A DNA stretch of 64,000 bases, from assembly GCA_013398295.1 (NCBI GenBank), contig VZSF01003247.1, forward strand, positions 15,331-79,330, written 5' to 3'. The stretch's first letter is position 1. Every line of letters starts with the position of its first letter. The notes under the pieces were generated by a model, which searched no databases, was not told where the DNA came from, and worked only from the letters and a program-made list of their open reading frames with translations. Source of the DNA: Chionis minor (Eukaryota; Chordata; Aves; Charadriiformes; Chionididae). The position numbers and the translations under genes were made by a program. This document shows, in pieces, positions 1-12,038 of the stretch.

Positions 1-93
1 AGAGAAGTCAGAAAATCTGCTGCACTTCCTCTGACAGTGACGAGCGTCTCTTTCTTCCAGAGGAGACAGGCTGGTGGCTCACCAGAGAGACCA
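1..93 (+). repeat. Exact 93-bp direct repeat, left copy
   Basis: These bases are identical, as far as I can read, to 1223-1315. The copy stops at the single N at 94, where the sequence changes completely. An exact repeat ending at an N is more typical of an unresolved contig overlap or a false duplication than of a biological repeat. No transposon end or reading frame accounts for it. Confidence 0.9.
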
Positions 94-94
94 N
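94..94. other. Single ambiguous base (N), probable assembly junction
   Basis: This is the only N in the window. It lies directly after the left copy of the 93-bp repeat. Sequence continuity across it should not be trusted, including the apparent short reading frame that runs through it. Confidence 0.85.
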
Positions 95-299
95 GTCTGT
101 GAAGAGAAGGAGAAAGAGAGAGAGATATTGCATCTAGTTAAAAATGATCAGGGAATTCTGGGTACCAGATGTTTTTTGCTTAATATTGCAAAATGGCTTT
201 TATTAGATTACACTAAGCACTTACTAACTACAGTTAAACTGCTTTGCAGAGAAACCTGATGGGAATGCTGCCCTAAATAGCGTCTTTTTATTTATTTAT

Positions 300-620
300 T
301 TTGGGGGGAGCGGCTTCCTCTTGGGTGGGTGGGTGGGCGGGCGGGCAGGAAGCATGTCGGCGGGTGGGCGAGTTGGCCGGCACGCCACCGGGTTTGCCTG
401 GGATGGCCGAGCGCCGGAAGGCTGCGGAGCTGAGGAAGGGCCGGGCGCTGACCCGGTGATATGGGGCCTGACCGTCAGCCCGGGGGCAATATGGCTTCAA
501 CCTGCCCGCCAGCCATTTTGGCCAGAGACCTCGGCCCGGCACTCGCTAAACCGCCAGAGCAGGAAGCCGAGGTCTCCATTTTCCAGCTCAACCTAGCAGA
601 AACAGCGTTGGTGCAAAGCA
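300..620. promoter_or_regulatory. CpG-rich segment, candidate CpG island
   Basis: A hand count gives 24 CpG dinucleotides in 301-600, while the surrounding kilobases have very few. The GC content is well above the window norm and the observed/expected CpG ratio is clearly above 0.6. CpG islands in birds usually mark promoters. No start codon, splice site or downstream gene could be assigned, so the direction of any transcription is unknown. Overlapping reading frames of about 90-104 codons here exist in several frames on both strands and look like by-products of the high GC. The nearby N at 94 means the upstream context may be wrong. It could also be an unmethylated enhancer or simply a GC-rich patch. 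Confidence 0.5.
323..345 (+). other. G-quadruplex motif
   Basis: Six GGG runs are separated by single T or C bases (GGGTGGGT, then GGGTGGGC, then GGGC). Four or more G3 runs with one-base loops are the classical form of a very stable parallel G-quadruplex. It sits at the edge of the CpG-rich segment, a common setting for promoter G-quadruplexes. Formation in vivo is inferred. Confidence 0.65.
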
Positions 621-718
621 CCTGGGATGGACGCCCAACCAGAGCCGAAAACAATCTTTTCTGGGAAATTCTGACTCTACATAGGAGCCATTTTGTGGCA
701 GAGATTCTTCTGTTGTCA

Positions 719-735
719 TCCTCCTCCTCCTCCTC
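719..735. repeat. (TCC)n microsatellite
   Basis: About five to six TCC units lie within a longer pyrimidine-rich stretch. Confidence 0.8.
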
Positions 736-873
736 TTTTACCTCCTTTTCCATTATTTTTTTTCCCCGCTTCTAAGAGGATGCCCACAGGCTATTTGAAA
801 GTGTGACTGGAAATGGTGGCCCACCTGCGCTCCTGCTGCTCGGCCTGCAGCCAGGTAGCTTTGCGTTTGACAG

Positions 874-920
874 AAACCTTTCCTCTCCCAAACCTTTCCT
901 TTCCCAAACCTTTCCTCTCC
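874..920. repeat. 16-bp tandem repeat, three copies
   Basis: Units begin at 874, 890 and 906. The unit reads AAACCTTTCCTCTCCC. The second copy has one C-to-T change and the third lacks its last base. It is a short pyrimidine-rich minisatellite with no coding role that I can see. Confidence 0.85.
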
Positions 921-1222
921 ATTAAGTCGGTTCCCCACCTCGGAGGCCTCTCCCAGCCCCAGCACCAAAGCGACCGCCTGATTTACAATGCTGCCAATTT
1001 AATATCTGGTAAACGGGGACCCTGTAATTGTCATTTACAGTTGGGTGCACTTGTTTTAGTGACCAGGAACTACTGAACTGCCCCGTGCCATACATGTCTT
1101 CTCCTACACTTTGTAATATGTCACACGAAGTGAAGGACTGACACAAGCGACGCCCTGCTCCCTTGAACCCCACTAACCACCGTTAAACCGCTTTTTAACC
1201 AGGTACGTTGTATTTTTTCGGC

Positions 1223-1315
1223 AGAGAAGTCAGAAAATCTGCTGCACTTCCTCTGACAGTGACGAGCGTCTCTTTCTTCCAGAGGAGACAGGCTGGTGGC
1301 TCACCAGAGAGACCA
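1223..1315 (+). repeat. Exact 93-bp direct repeat, right copy
   Basis: Identical to 1-93. Here the sequence continues smoothly into 1316 and beyond, so this is probably the true genomic location and the left copy the artefactual or overlapping one. I cannot confirm this without the sequence left of the window. Confidence 0.9.
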
Positions 1316-1434
1316 GCTGTTAACCCTTTCTGGAGATGCCATGAACTCTGCCACGCAGCTGTTGGGCACTTGCAAGATCCCCTTATGAGCTGAAGGTTTC
1401 TTCTCGCCCTGCATCCAGCTTTAAACATATTTTT

Positions 1435-1452
1435 TTGTTGTTGTTGTTGTTT
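1435..1452. repeat. (TTG)n microsatellite
   Basis: About six TTG units, followed by a T-rich tract. Confidence 0.8.
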
Positions 1453-3034
1453 TGTTTTTATTTGAAACTGTCAAAGAATAATATATCGGCCACCTTTATA
1501 AATACGCTTAATAATAGATCAGATGGTTTGTCTTGCTGGAAACCCGTTGATGGGAATGAGTTGGGGGGGGAGACTGACAAGGCAGCCTTTTCTTTTTTTT
1601 TTTTTAAGCAGCGTCTTGATGAACAAACCAGTGCTGTATCTTAAACAAGGCTTTTGCACTGAGCTACCCCAGCACGGTAATTTAACGAATCTACTTTTCA
1701 TGACTGAAGTGATAAGGATGAAACATTTTAAAATAACCAAAAGGTAGATACACCAAAAAAGTCTGATGAAACATTAAATGAATGTAGTGTAACACATTAT
1801 CTTTGCTTCTGCACATCCAAAAAGTGCAATGAACTAAAACATTGCATTAAGCCAAGAATAAAGCTAAAAATTAAATTGGCTTAGAAAGATCTAGTGTAGT
1901 GGTTTATGCACTAAGAACGCAGTAAATTTGGTCATTTAATATCATTCTTTTTACCTCTGATATGCACATTAAAAGCAAACCGAAACTCACGGTAGAAGTC
2001 AGAAGAAAAGGGCAAAGATGAACTTTAGCATTTTATACGTTTATCTCTTTTTAAACACACAGTATTAATTGTTGTTTTATTTACTGTATAGTTATTCTCA
2101 TTGTCTGTTGTTCAGGTGGTGTGAATACCCTGAGACATGAAATATAACCAGGACTGCTACAGATTAAAACAGGATCCAATAAAGAAGACGTATTCAAAAA
2201 TATAATACTGCCCCTTCAAATCAATAAATAAAGACAAGCATTTCATACACTAATGCATATATCTATGACCATTATAAATTAGTTGCTTGCCAGAAAATAC
2301 ACTTCTTAGCACAAGTGCCATTATTTAAAGTTGTCTGTTTAATGCACACTTAGTATATTTTCTCATCCAAAGCTGCACTGCATAATTAGACAACATCCAT
2401 TCTTAAAAACTAAAGTAGATGCCAAAAATGTAATACATAAAGCATGACGTTTTACAAATTTACATCTTCAAAAGTTATGTGTGGTTTCAGATAGAAAAAA
2501 ATTGCAAAAAGATCACTATATTATAATGGTCCGGGTTTCATCTTAGCTTGCTCCATCTGTCGGCTGGCAGTAATGTAAGTTATAATGCACTCATTCTTAT
2601 TCAACTTCAGTGAATGGGTATTTTCCAGGGTAGTTCTATTAAGTGGACAACTAGATAGGTGTCTTAATAGTTTGCTGAGTTATGGCTGTTTAAGTCTCGG
2701 TTAGATCAATGGGTTGATTGCTGGTTCTTTTCCCAGAAGGCATTTATTGTCTTCTAAGGTGAGCACAGATTTCTGTCTGTATTCCCAGCATGGATGGGTC
2801 TCTTGCAACCTGTTGGTCATACGCAGCAGAAGCTCTTAAATTTTCTACTTGGGACCCCTTGGGAGGGATCTCCTACCCCCATCCCACCCAGATGGGTGAG
2901 GGTGCCTGTCTCCTGCTGCCCTTTTTTGGCAGTATGGAACAGCCAGGCTGGCGCCAGTCACCTTGGTGGGAGCTGTGAAACAGTCCTTGGTTCCCTCATG
3001 GGCCTTCTCCTGCACAACAGGCCACAACTGATCA
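1453..3034. other. Unique non-coding sequence, AT-rich
   Basis: From 1460 to about 2680 the sequence is AT-rich with dense stops in all frames and no recognisable repeat. From 2680 to 3034 the GC content rises. Part of this may be the badly decayed upstream end of the CR1 element that is clear from 3035, because an open frame runs through 2794-3294. I could not match 2680-3034 to CR1 by eye. Confidence 0.5.
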
Positions 3035-4680
3035 ACCAGAAAGATGAAGGAAAGCATGGGCCTGATGTTGAAGGATGCAGGGGACCTAGTGATGAAGGAC
3101 ATGGGAAAGGCTCAGTTGCTCAACGCCTTAATTCATTGACAAGGTCCTCTCTCAGGCCTCCTGAATACCAGTGGCTGGCAGCAGTGTCTGGTAGACTGAG
3201 GCACTGCTCATGGCAGAAGAAGACTATGAACCAGTTTTGTAGACTGGGCATGTACAAGGCCATGGGACCAGCTGGCTACATCTGGTGCTGCTGAGAGAGT
3301 AGGCCAGCGCTACTGTGGGGATACTCTTTGTCCTTTTTAGAGAGTTGTGGAGATCAGTGATGTGGAGAAAGATCTGGGAAACTGCAAGTCAGTCAGACTA
3401 ATGGCAGTCCCTGGAAAGATTCTGGATTCAATGCCAAGTGTGTGAAGAACAAAACAGTGAAACAACATGTTAGTATTTACCAAAGGCAAATTGTTCCTAA
3501 ACAGCTTGATTATCTTTTACAGTGAGATGACTGACTTGGTAGATAAGGGGAAGCAGTGGATGTCATCTACCTTGACTTTAGCATTGTCCTTGGCACTGTC
3601 TCCATAGTGCCATTGTAGACAAACTGGAAAGATATAAACTGCAAGGAAGACTACAAGGCCGGTGAAAAACCCCCGGGACTGCTATGCTCAATAAATAATG
3701 AACAGCATTTTGAAAACCAGGTGGTGGATGGTTACTGATGGCATTTTTCAGACTGATACGGAGACTTGTGCTTTTTGGTATCTTCATTAAGATAGGGATG
3801 GGACCTGAGGGATGGGATGGGATGCACATTTATCAAAGTTCTGGATGACACCAAACTAGGGTGCGGGGGACGGGGGAGTGAGATGTGGAGGCTTCCAGCA
3901 TGCTGGGAACAGGACTGCCGGTCAGAGGGACCTCAAGAGACTGCAGAAATAGGCTGACAGAAAGACCAAGAAGTTCAACAAAGGCAAATGCAAAGTCTTG
4001 CACCTGGGATGTAAAAACTGCAATGGTACAGGAGAGAGGGTGACTGGCCAGGCCAGTCTAAAGAAGGCATCTGGTAATCCTAGTGGGCAAGTTCAGCAAG
4101 AATCAGCAGCAGTGAAGGCCAGCTGCAATAGAAAGACCGTAGCCAGCAGGTCAAGGGAAGTGATATTCCCTGCTGTTCAAGCCTTATGAGATCACATTTG
4201 AGCACTGTCCCATTTGGGGACTCTGTGGTACAAAGAAGACATAGATAATGTGGAACAAGTCTGGCAGAGAACCACCAGAGTGGTCAGGTCACACGAGGAG
4301 AGGCTGAAAGAACAGCACTTGTTTTGGAGGTGAACCTGATGACTCCAACTACCTGCCAGAAGGTTGTAAAGGAGATGGAGCCATGCTCTTCCCAGTGAAA
4401 GGACAGGAGGCAAAGGACTCAAGCAGCAGCAATAGAAACCTCAAGAAGATACACAGTAAAAATTCTTCGTGGTGAGAATGGTTCTTCATCCAGCTCTGAA
4501 GCACAAGAGTGATCAAGCCTAGGTTGCTCAAGGGCTGTGAATTCTCCATCCATGGAGGTATTCAGAACTCAACTAGACAATGCCCTGGGCAACCTGACCT
4601 AGCTTTGAAGTCGGTATTGCTTTGAGTAAGGAGCTGGACTAGATGACCTCCATAGATTCTTAATTATTCCGTGATTCTAA
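3035..4680 (+). mobile_element. Old, decayed CR1-type non-LTR retrotransposon (ORF2 reverse transcriptase region to 3' end)
   Basis: This is a relic of the chicken-repeat-1 LINE family, whose ORF2 encodes an endonuclease and a reverse transcriptase used for target-primed insertion. Pieces of the reverse transcriptase can be followed in order despite many stops and frameshifts. The linker upstream of the RT reads like KDMGKAQLLNAL near 3095-3130. The motif A block YLDFS is at about 3568-3582, with its catalytic Asp codon at 3574. The motif C region reads VLDDTKL at about 3838-3858, with both Asp codons (3844-3849) kept but the usual preceding Ala changed to Leu. A KFNKGKCKVLHLG block lies at 3971-4009. 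The 3' end carries GAGCTGGACTAGATGACCTCC-like sequence at 4631-4651 and ends near 4680 with a GTGATTCTAAT tail. No frame is intact, so it cannot move. Divergence is far higher than in the copies at 28-29 kb. The 5' boundary is uncertain. Confidence 0.85.
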
Positions 4681-6540
4681 TCACCTAATGCGTGTTCTTG
4701 ATTTTCTTTTTATGGTTACTTCAGGCTCTGGTATTTAAGAGCTGTCACAGAGAATAAATTCCCCAGCTCCTGGCCCGTCTCCTTTTTCCCTATTTTCCCT
4801 ATGGTCTGTGGCATTTTGGCTCTGCTTCCTGTCTCACCTGGCAGCCAGCTTGTGCCTCTCAGCAGCTTTAGTACGATGCCACAGGAGAGCAAAGGCTAGT
4901 GGGCCGTACAAGCTGGCCAGCGTGCCAGGAGCCTTTGTGCTTCTGCCTGTTAATCACAAGGTGCTACGGAGGTGTGTGAGCCGGCCAGCATGCCAAGAGC
5001 CCGCGCATCAGCCACACAAAGAGAAACGAGCTAGCAGCAGGCAGCAGCAGATTGCAGAGACGTGTCCCGGTGCTGTCAGGGGCAAGGCCTGAACCACCCA
5101 CAGCAATTAGTGCAGTCAAATCAGATGCAGCGGCAGCCAGTTGGACCGAGGCTCGCTGCCTCACCTTCCCACTGCCCTGGTCACATCCCCGTGCACCCTG
5201 GCATGCAGGCACCCCCGTTTCTCATCGGGAGAGGAGTGAGAATCACATTATGTTACATCACGTTATACTACATTAATTGCATTTATTGCATATATTTTGT
5301 ATTAGTTACGTGATGTTACATTACATCATGCTATGTGTTGCTCTGGAGTCACTTTCCCAATCCGGAAGTCTCCATGCTGCCGCCACGTTCTGCTCTCTGC
5401 AGGTGCGTGCCGCCTGTAAGATGGCTGAAGAGCTGGAAGAGGCTCTCACTCCCTGCTTTCTTTCCTCTCACGCAGTGCAACAGATTTCAGTAAGCTCCTG
5501 AAATGGGAGGTGGGTGTCCTAGCCTCAGGAGAGTGGGAAACGAGGTCAGGTGAGAAGCTGCCTGTTGATAGCTGGCTCTTCACTTTAGCAGGTACACTAA
5601 TGCTGGAGGAGAGCAGGGAGAAATGGCAGAGCCGGGTCCTCAGCATCTCTTGCTTAAGGACAGATATCTGCTCATCTTCGAGGCAGGGGGATCTCTGCCA
5701 CAGTGGGTTCACCCCAGTAAATCAGCATGGCGTTGATTTGTAAATGGTTGGTCTCGTTTATTGCATTCCTCTCTGCAAACTGAGCTTGTGCTAAGCTGCT
5801 GGAGCCCAGCCTCACTTTCCTCCAGCCACTCACTTCCAAAAAATTATTGACATTGCCTCCAGCCCTCGGATGTTAGTGGTATTTTTGTTTTATGTCTTTC
5901 CTAACAAGTTGACACAACTTAACAATGTTGGTCTTGTCACCAGATCATTCTTCTAAATGAGACAGTTATTCACAGTGAGTCATTGAATATTTTACAACAT
6001 GGTTACAGTAGCTGCTCCGACAGGCACCTGTGTATAGATGAGAGTGTACGCACTGTCACGGCACTGTCAAACAGAAGATGTTTGTTCTACCTTTATTTAT
6101 ACAAACCATTCGCCCCCTTCTCCCCCCACCTCACTGCCTGCCCTTTAATTCTCACAGTACCATCTTTCCACCTTGTTACTGGGGTGGATGCACAGAGGTG
6201 GCCCTACCACTACTGTATGCCCTAGGTTCCTCCAGGTGTTTGGGGAAAATACATGCTATTAACATTGTGCAACTGGTGATGTGACCTGTAGACAGCTTAT
6301 TTCCTAGCAGACCAGTGATCTTTGGGAGAGGGAATCTTCCCTTCATGCAGGGATGGCTTGGGAAACAAAATTCTTCCAAATTATTCCTTTTCACCCTCCT
6401 GCTTGATTTATTTTTCGGTTTCTTCTAAAGGACTTCATAGCCAAGAACCAGGATATCTGCCTGATTCTAGTAAAACCACTTTGCGGCCATCTGGAAATAA
6501 AAATCTCTAGTACCTCCTCCCCACCTGAGACCACCCCCAG
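4681..6540. other. Non-coding sequence, moderately GC-rich at 4800-5500
   Basis: No gene or interspersed repeat is recognised. The segment 4800-5500 is richer in GC and has several overlapping 75-95 codon frames. One (5062-5313, + strand) is rich in Gln and Pro, but nothing identifies it as an exon. A short reading frame starting ATGGCTGAAGAG at 5421 ends after 26 codons. A hairpin at 5250-5321 is listed separately. From 5550 to 6540 nothing stands out. Confidence 0.4.
5250..5321. repeat. Imperfect inverted repeat (hairpin)
   Basis: ATGTTACATCACGTTA at 5250-5265 pairs with TTACGTGATGTTACAT at 5306-5321, 14 of 16 positions complementary, around a 40-base AT-rich loop. Similar TTACAT/ACATCA words recur just outside the arms. 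It could be a relic of a small palindromic transposon or a chance structure. Confidence 0.55.
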
Positions 6541-6545
6541 GGAAT

Positions 6546-6589
6546 GAGTGTGTCTATGTGTGTGAGTGTGTGTGTGTGTGCATGCGTGC
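6546..6589. repeat. (GT)n microsatellite, interrupted
   Basis: Imperfect GT array broken by CTAT, A and CATGC interruptions. Its complement gives a run of Thr-His codons in a reading frame that should be ignored. Confidence 0.9.
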
Positions 6590-9494
6590 AAGTCTACAGT
6601 AACTCTCCAGTTTGCCCAGGATTTAAGGAATAAGAACCTAACTTAGACTCACCCCAGATTCTCAATACATGTTAGTGATGACAAAGCCTTGTTTATCATC
6701 TGCAGTAGGTGACAGGACATCAGAACCGAACCACTTAGCTTCTGTGCAAGGTATTTTTTCTCGTTTTTAATGTCTGGGATAATATCTGTTTCTCAGATAT
6801 TGTGGCACTTTAATTAATTCATATTTTTAAAGTACTTTGAGGTTCTCAGACACATGTGCTACTTGAATATAAACTATGCCTGTAAGAATCTGTAAATTTT
6901 TTTCATTATTTTCGTTCCTTTTTTTCTCTGTCCTTTTTTTTTTGTCCTGGAAAATAGCTGTGCCAAAACTAGTTAAATAACAGTAGAGTCTAAGCAACAG
7001 CAAAAGGGCCTCTGTTCTCTCTCATCTTGTACCTTGCACCTTGTCAGCAACACCTGTAAAAACCTGGTGTAAAATGGCAGCGTGCAGCTCTGCTAGTACT
7101 TTACACTCATTTTGCACAGAGTGAACAGACTACACAAGGTGCAAGGCCCAAAGGCCTATGTTTCTGCCCATTTGGGATATGCTCTTTGCATCAAATCTTG
7201 AGATTTCTTCCTTTTATTAAAGTAAACCCAAAGGGGTCCCCTAGAGGCATAGCCAATATTCACTCCTTGTGGGCACACAAATCCAGGATTAGCCTGTGGC
7301 TGTTCCCAGGGAAAGTGTTTGCTAGTGAAGTCTGAGCTAGTGTCAGGCAGGAACGGTAATGGAGAGGACAAGCTCTGTCTGTTTATTCATCTGAATTAGG
7401 TGCCTCCGGAATGCATATTTGTGTCCCCCCTGAGTTTAAAACTCCATCATGCTTGTGCCCTAAGATAAACCATTCCTCTGAAACAGGTTTTCTTTCACGT
7501 TGCCATGAATTTTCCTTCAAGCCAAGAGGATCTGATGCTGAAACTATTCATTGCTAATTTCTCCCAGCTAACACAAAGAATCACTGAAGATGGGAGGTCA
7601 TCCAAATTGCCACTTCCTAAAATTGTTATACTTTTTTTTTTTTTAAATGCCACAGTTTCAGTTTCACTAAGGGAAGAAGAAAGGAAGACTGTAGATTAAT
7701 AATTATTAAAGCTAGGTCTGAAATTATTCCAAGTCTGTGCATCCCCTCCATCATCAGCAAGATGATGCTGAATCCCTAGCTGCTTCTATAACTTGCTTCT
7801 TTGCAAAGGTCTTCTACTGTTAAATCGAAGGAAACCAAAAGCCAATCTCCAAAACTCCCCTGAATTTCAAAGTTTACACCTTGTTTTGAATCCAAGTCTC
7901 GATTTAAAGAGGATAAAGGAAGTCTGTCTATGAACAAGAATATCCTTGGATGGCTAAAATAATAATAATAATTAAAAAGCACTGGAATAAACTCTCATTA
8001 ATAAACTCAATTTTAAAGTATCATCTTTTTTTTCTGGTGCTCTAATGATGAAGGATGTGAGGTGTAGGTATTACAGATACACGGATGTCTATCATAAGTA
8101 AAATCAATTATTATTATTATTAATGTGTCTTACACCTAGAGGCTCTAACTGAGATAAGAGTCCTACTCATTGTGCATGCAGTCAGACACATTTTTCATTT
8201 TGCCTCATAAGCAGAGAAGAAAAGCAAATAGGCATGACCAGGGCAAAAAAACCCAAAACCAAAACAAACCCAAAAACTCCTGAAAAAACCAAGGAACGCA
8301 ACAGGATCAAGCTTGGGCTTTTCAGAAGACCTTTTTTTCAGAGAAACCTTAAACATCGTTGAATTTCAAAGGGAGCATGAGAGCTTAACTCTTTTACCCC
8401 ACTGAAAACCTCAGCCTGACGGACTTGTCTGAGGTCATACAGGAAGCCCATGGGCAGGGGCACAACCTGTCCAGACACAGCAACGAAACCCAAATCTCTA
8501 GAATGCTTTTGCACAGAAATAGTTTCCTCATACAAATAACTGGTTTTGGGCTCACAACTAGCTTAGATTAAAGAGCTAGGGATATACATCTATCCTAGTT
8601 ACCACCACAACCATGAATTTTAAGGGTTAGTCATCCCCGAGACCTAGAATGGCTCATTCACATGAGACAGAAATATTTCATTCAGCCTTGCACCCCTAGA
8701 AGGCTGACACTCCTGAGCAATGAAGCTCCTTTTTCCTTTCTTTGCTTTCTCGGTGAGTGATCTTGACTGCATTTCCACCAAAACAGAGATGCAATATCTC
8801 ACAAAGTGGTGCACTGCATGTTTCTGCCGGCATTCATTGGCTGTGCCTCGCGTGTAGGGCAAAGGCTTAGCCTCTAAGATTTGTTGGCAGCCTCCTGCTC
8901 TTTGTTCTTCAGAATGCGAAAATAGTGTAAATAGCAGCATCTGCAATTGCTCCTGCTGCTCTGACTGCCAGCCAAGTCAGATCCCCCTCCCCTCGGAGAG
9001 CAGTCCACATGCTGCACGCAGGACTGGACCGGGGAGGAATTATATGCAGTGAGAGTGCAGCCTCAGGAGTGCCGTGAAGAATACGGGCCATCAGACAGGG
9101 AGGCAGATAGACTGCCTCCGAGTTCGGCTATTCCCAAATGAAATTTAAAAAAAATCTCTTCCCCACATCATGACCCTTATATATTTTTTTAGGATTTTTG
9201 TGACTAAATCTATCTTGCTACCAAAAATGTTTTAAAGAAAGGGAGAAAATCATTCACTCGCTCTTTCTCTGGTGCAAGGAGAGCTCTATTCCACGAGCAA
9301 CCAGCCTTGCTGCCACGATCCTCCTATACCTTACTGCCCACATCCTTACACTGAACCCATCATTACAGTTCAGAGATTTCAGCAGCTCTGTTCAGTCTTT
9401 TTCTGTTTATGTAGCGGTTTGAAGCATTTTTAAATGTGCATGTAGAAACTAAGTTTTAGGAATGTTGAAAACCATTTAGCTTTTCTTTATTTCC
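6590..9494. other. Unique non-coding sequence
   Basis: AT-rich sequence without recognised genes or interspersed repeats. Short AAT/ATT arrays occur at 7957-7973 and 8108-8124, and an A/C-rich low-complexity patch at about 8245-8300. The longest frame (8644-8946, minus, 100 codons) has no recognisable domain. Confidence 0.5.
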
Positions 9495-9551
9495 TTATAT
9501 ATACGCATGCATACAGATATACTATATATAAATATAAAAAAATATATATAT
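9495..9551. repeat. AT-rich (TA)n low-complexity tract
   Basis: Irregular TATA/ATAT runs interrupted by GCATGCATAC and a short A run. Confidence 0.8.
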
Positions 9552-12038
9552 GCCACAGCAGGTTGTATTTTCCTTTCCAGCTCAGGTGGGAAAGAGAGTT
9601 AAGTCATTTTCCAGGATGAAAAGAATTTTAAAATACCTGTTTGTCCATTTGAAATTAGAAAAAGAAATGGAACTGTGGGCAGGCAGAGGGACGTGTTCAT
9701 CCATGGTTTGCAACAAGAGAAGCTGGCAAAGAGCCCCAGAGTAGAAAGCGTGCCCCAGAGAGATGCTGTTGATGGAAAGGTTGTGCAAGCTTCTTTCCAA
9801 CCAGCACTATCGGGCAGTGCCACCCCAAAAGCGAACCCTTCTCATGCATAAAAATGGCATAGCAGGGTCAGTGAAATGGATGAATTGAGTCAAAGTGTCT
9901 TGTAGGCAGTATCTGCTGTGTGGACTCATAGGCAGCTGATGGCAAGATAAAAGCTTTAAACCTTCTCTGCCAACCCCATAGAAATATTATAGAGACAAAA
10001 AAATTCCTAGGGATACACATGGACAGAAGCATAATTTTTGTGTGTGCCAAGTTGTGGTTTTACACCATTTTTTTTCTTACTTTATCTCACTACTGCAATT
10101 TTCTTTCTCTCTTCTGTATACTTCGAGAGACAGATTGGACATAAACCTGAGTTAGCAAAAGGATTCAAGTTCTGCCTTGGCTGCATGGCAGCTGTCCCGA
10201 GCTGATGCTTCATCATGAAGTTCTTGTTTTGCACATTAAGCAAAGCATTAATTATCTTTCTAAATTCTGTTTCCAACCTCTCCTCCTTTCTCTCTTAATA
10301 CTGTCTTTCCCCTCTAAAACAGCAGCATAGCAGCCATGGTCCCACCTAGCTTCAGAGACCTGTGCTTCATTGTAAGCCCACCTTAACATCAAGATTCACA
10401 GCTTCCAACTACAGTACTCTCCTGTATTTATTTTTTTTATTTGTATCATTCCAACACATGCCAACCTCTAGCACATAAAATGCTTGGCTCAGAGGAACAG
10501 ACGTATACAGCTGCACTGTAATTGTATAAAAAAAGCACACTAATAACTCTTCAGTGCATTCAAAAACTCTGCTCATTGCAGGAGTCTGGGCAGATTGGCA
10601 CATGGTGCATAGGCGTAGATTACACAGTGCTTAATGGCTAAAACTGGAGTGCTATATAGCCCAAATACTCTCACTTTAAATTCAAGAGAATGAGGTTTTT
10701 TTTCTTCTTCCCAACAAGTGAATTTTAACCAAACATCACTAGAATATTTGTGGAAAGCCAAGTGTGCAGTATGTAAACACAGAGGACCGCAATGGGAAAC
10801 TAAGTCTAAGAGATATGTTCTTTTAGCAAGAGTGAAGAAATACCCTATGGGAGAAGTGGCCAATCAAAACAGCTCAGATTTTTAATGCCAATTGCTCATG
10901 CATGAGTTACAGACCAATCATTACTTGCAGAAATTATTTAGCCAGTAGTTTTGAATAGTGAGCCCATTTTGAGGAAATTGTGAACTGCACCTTGGGACTT
11001 CAAGAACAGAAAAGGGAGCAAAATGCATTAAAAAGATTGTTTCTTACAAATTATCCACCTAAGTGTCTTCCTATGTGCAGTTTGAAGATAGCTTTTTAAC
11101 GTTAAATCTGCACAGAGCGTGCTGTAAGACTTTCTATGTTTTATGTGAGTGAAAAACTGAAAGTCGCATCGGAAAGCAGGCTTCTTATTTTGTACAAAGA
11201 TTATCACAGTTGCAGCAGAGAACTAACATTCACAAAAGCAGGCAGAACTGCACATGCTGTGAGCATACCACTCCGGCTTAAAAGCTTTAATTCAGGAAAG
11301 TCACTCTATTGAGGAAAAAGGAACATAACTACTTGCCTAACTAGGAGTCTTTAAACTGCTTTCCTAAATAAGGATACACTGGAGCACACACTTAAGTGGT
11401 TTCCCACACCAAGGGATTACACCTCCAATAGTTTTATGAATTAATTTTGAATCCAATTTAGGGAAACAGGGCTGCGCCCACTCTTCCTCTGGATATGCAT
11501 TCCTCTCTCAGCCACACGTGGGCATTTGTTGTTGGCCCTACATTCGGTGGCCATTTGACCCCCTGGGTCACTACCGATCTCCCGGAAGGACCAGGCTGGG
11601 ACCGGTCACCGGATGGGCTGATTCCCTGACTGCAGCTGCTGCGCACCATAAACGCACTGAAGGGGCCAGCAAATCAGTAAGCCATAACCTCCCCTGCAAA
11701 CTGCAGGGCGTTGAGCTAGGGGAGACTTTTGGAAAAATACATAATGGTCCTTCTAGAGCTGTGATAGTAGCCTCATATTTTCACATGTGCTGGCAAGTTG
11801 GAGAAAGAGAGAAACGTTTGAGCTGTTTGGTCCAGTATCTACCAAGGTAAAGAGGACCTGCAGCCTTGGAGAGAGCTCACGTGTATATATCTACAGTGGA
11901 GAATCTTCTCTTTTGCTGGCCTGAGGCTGGGGAAATGCAGATACTGGTTGCACCCAATGACGTCAGGTGCAAGAAAGGATCAAATTTGATACAGGTATCT
12001 AATGAAAAACAGAGTGTGTCAGAAAAGAGAGAATCTGT
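9552..12038. other. Unique non-coding sequence
   Basis: No coding or interspersed repeat signal. Two local features: a perfect 12-bp palindrome CTCATGCATGAG at 10895-10906, and a mild CpG cluster at about 11470-11660 (roughly ten CpG in 190 bases), too weak to call an island. Confidence 0.45.

Noticed and set aside
2794..3294. 166-codon + frame, the longest in the window, as a host gene
   Set aside because: Its second half lies inside the decayed CR1 and contains CR1 linker sequence in another frame. It is a by-product of the relic.
5062..5313. Gln/Pro-rich + frame as an exon of a transcription coactivator
   Set aside because: The resemblance is only compositional. There are no convincing splice sites, and other frames across the same bases are equally open.
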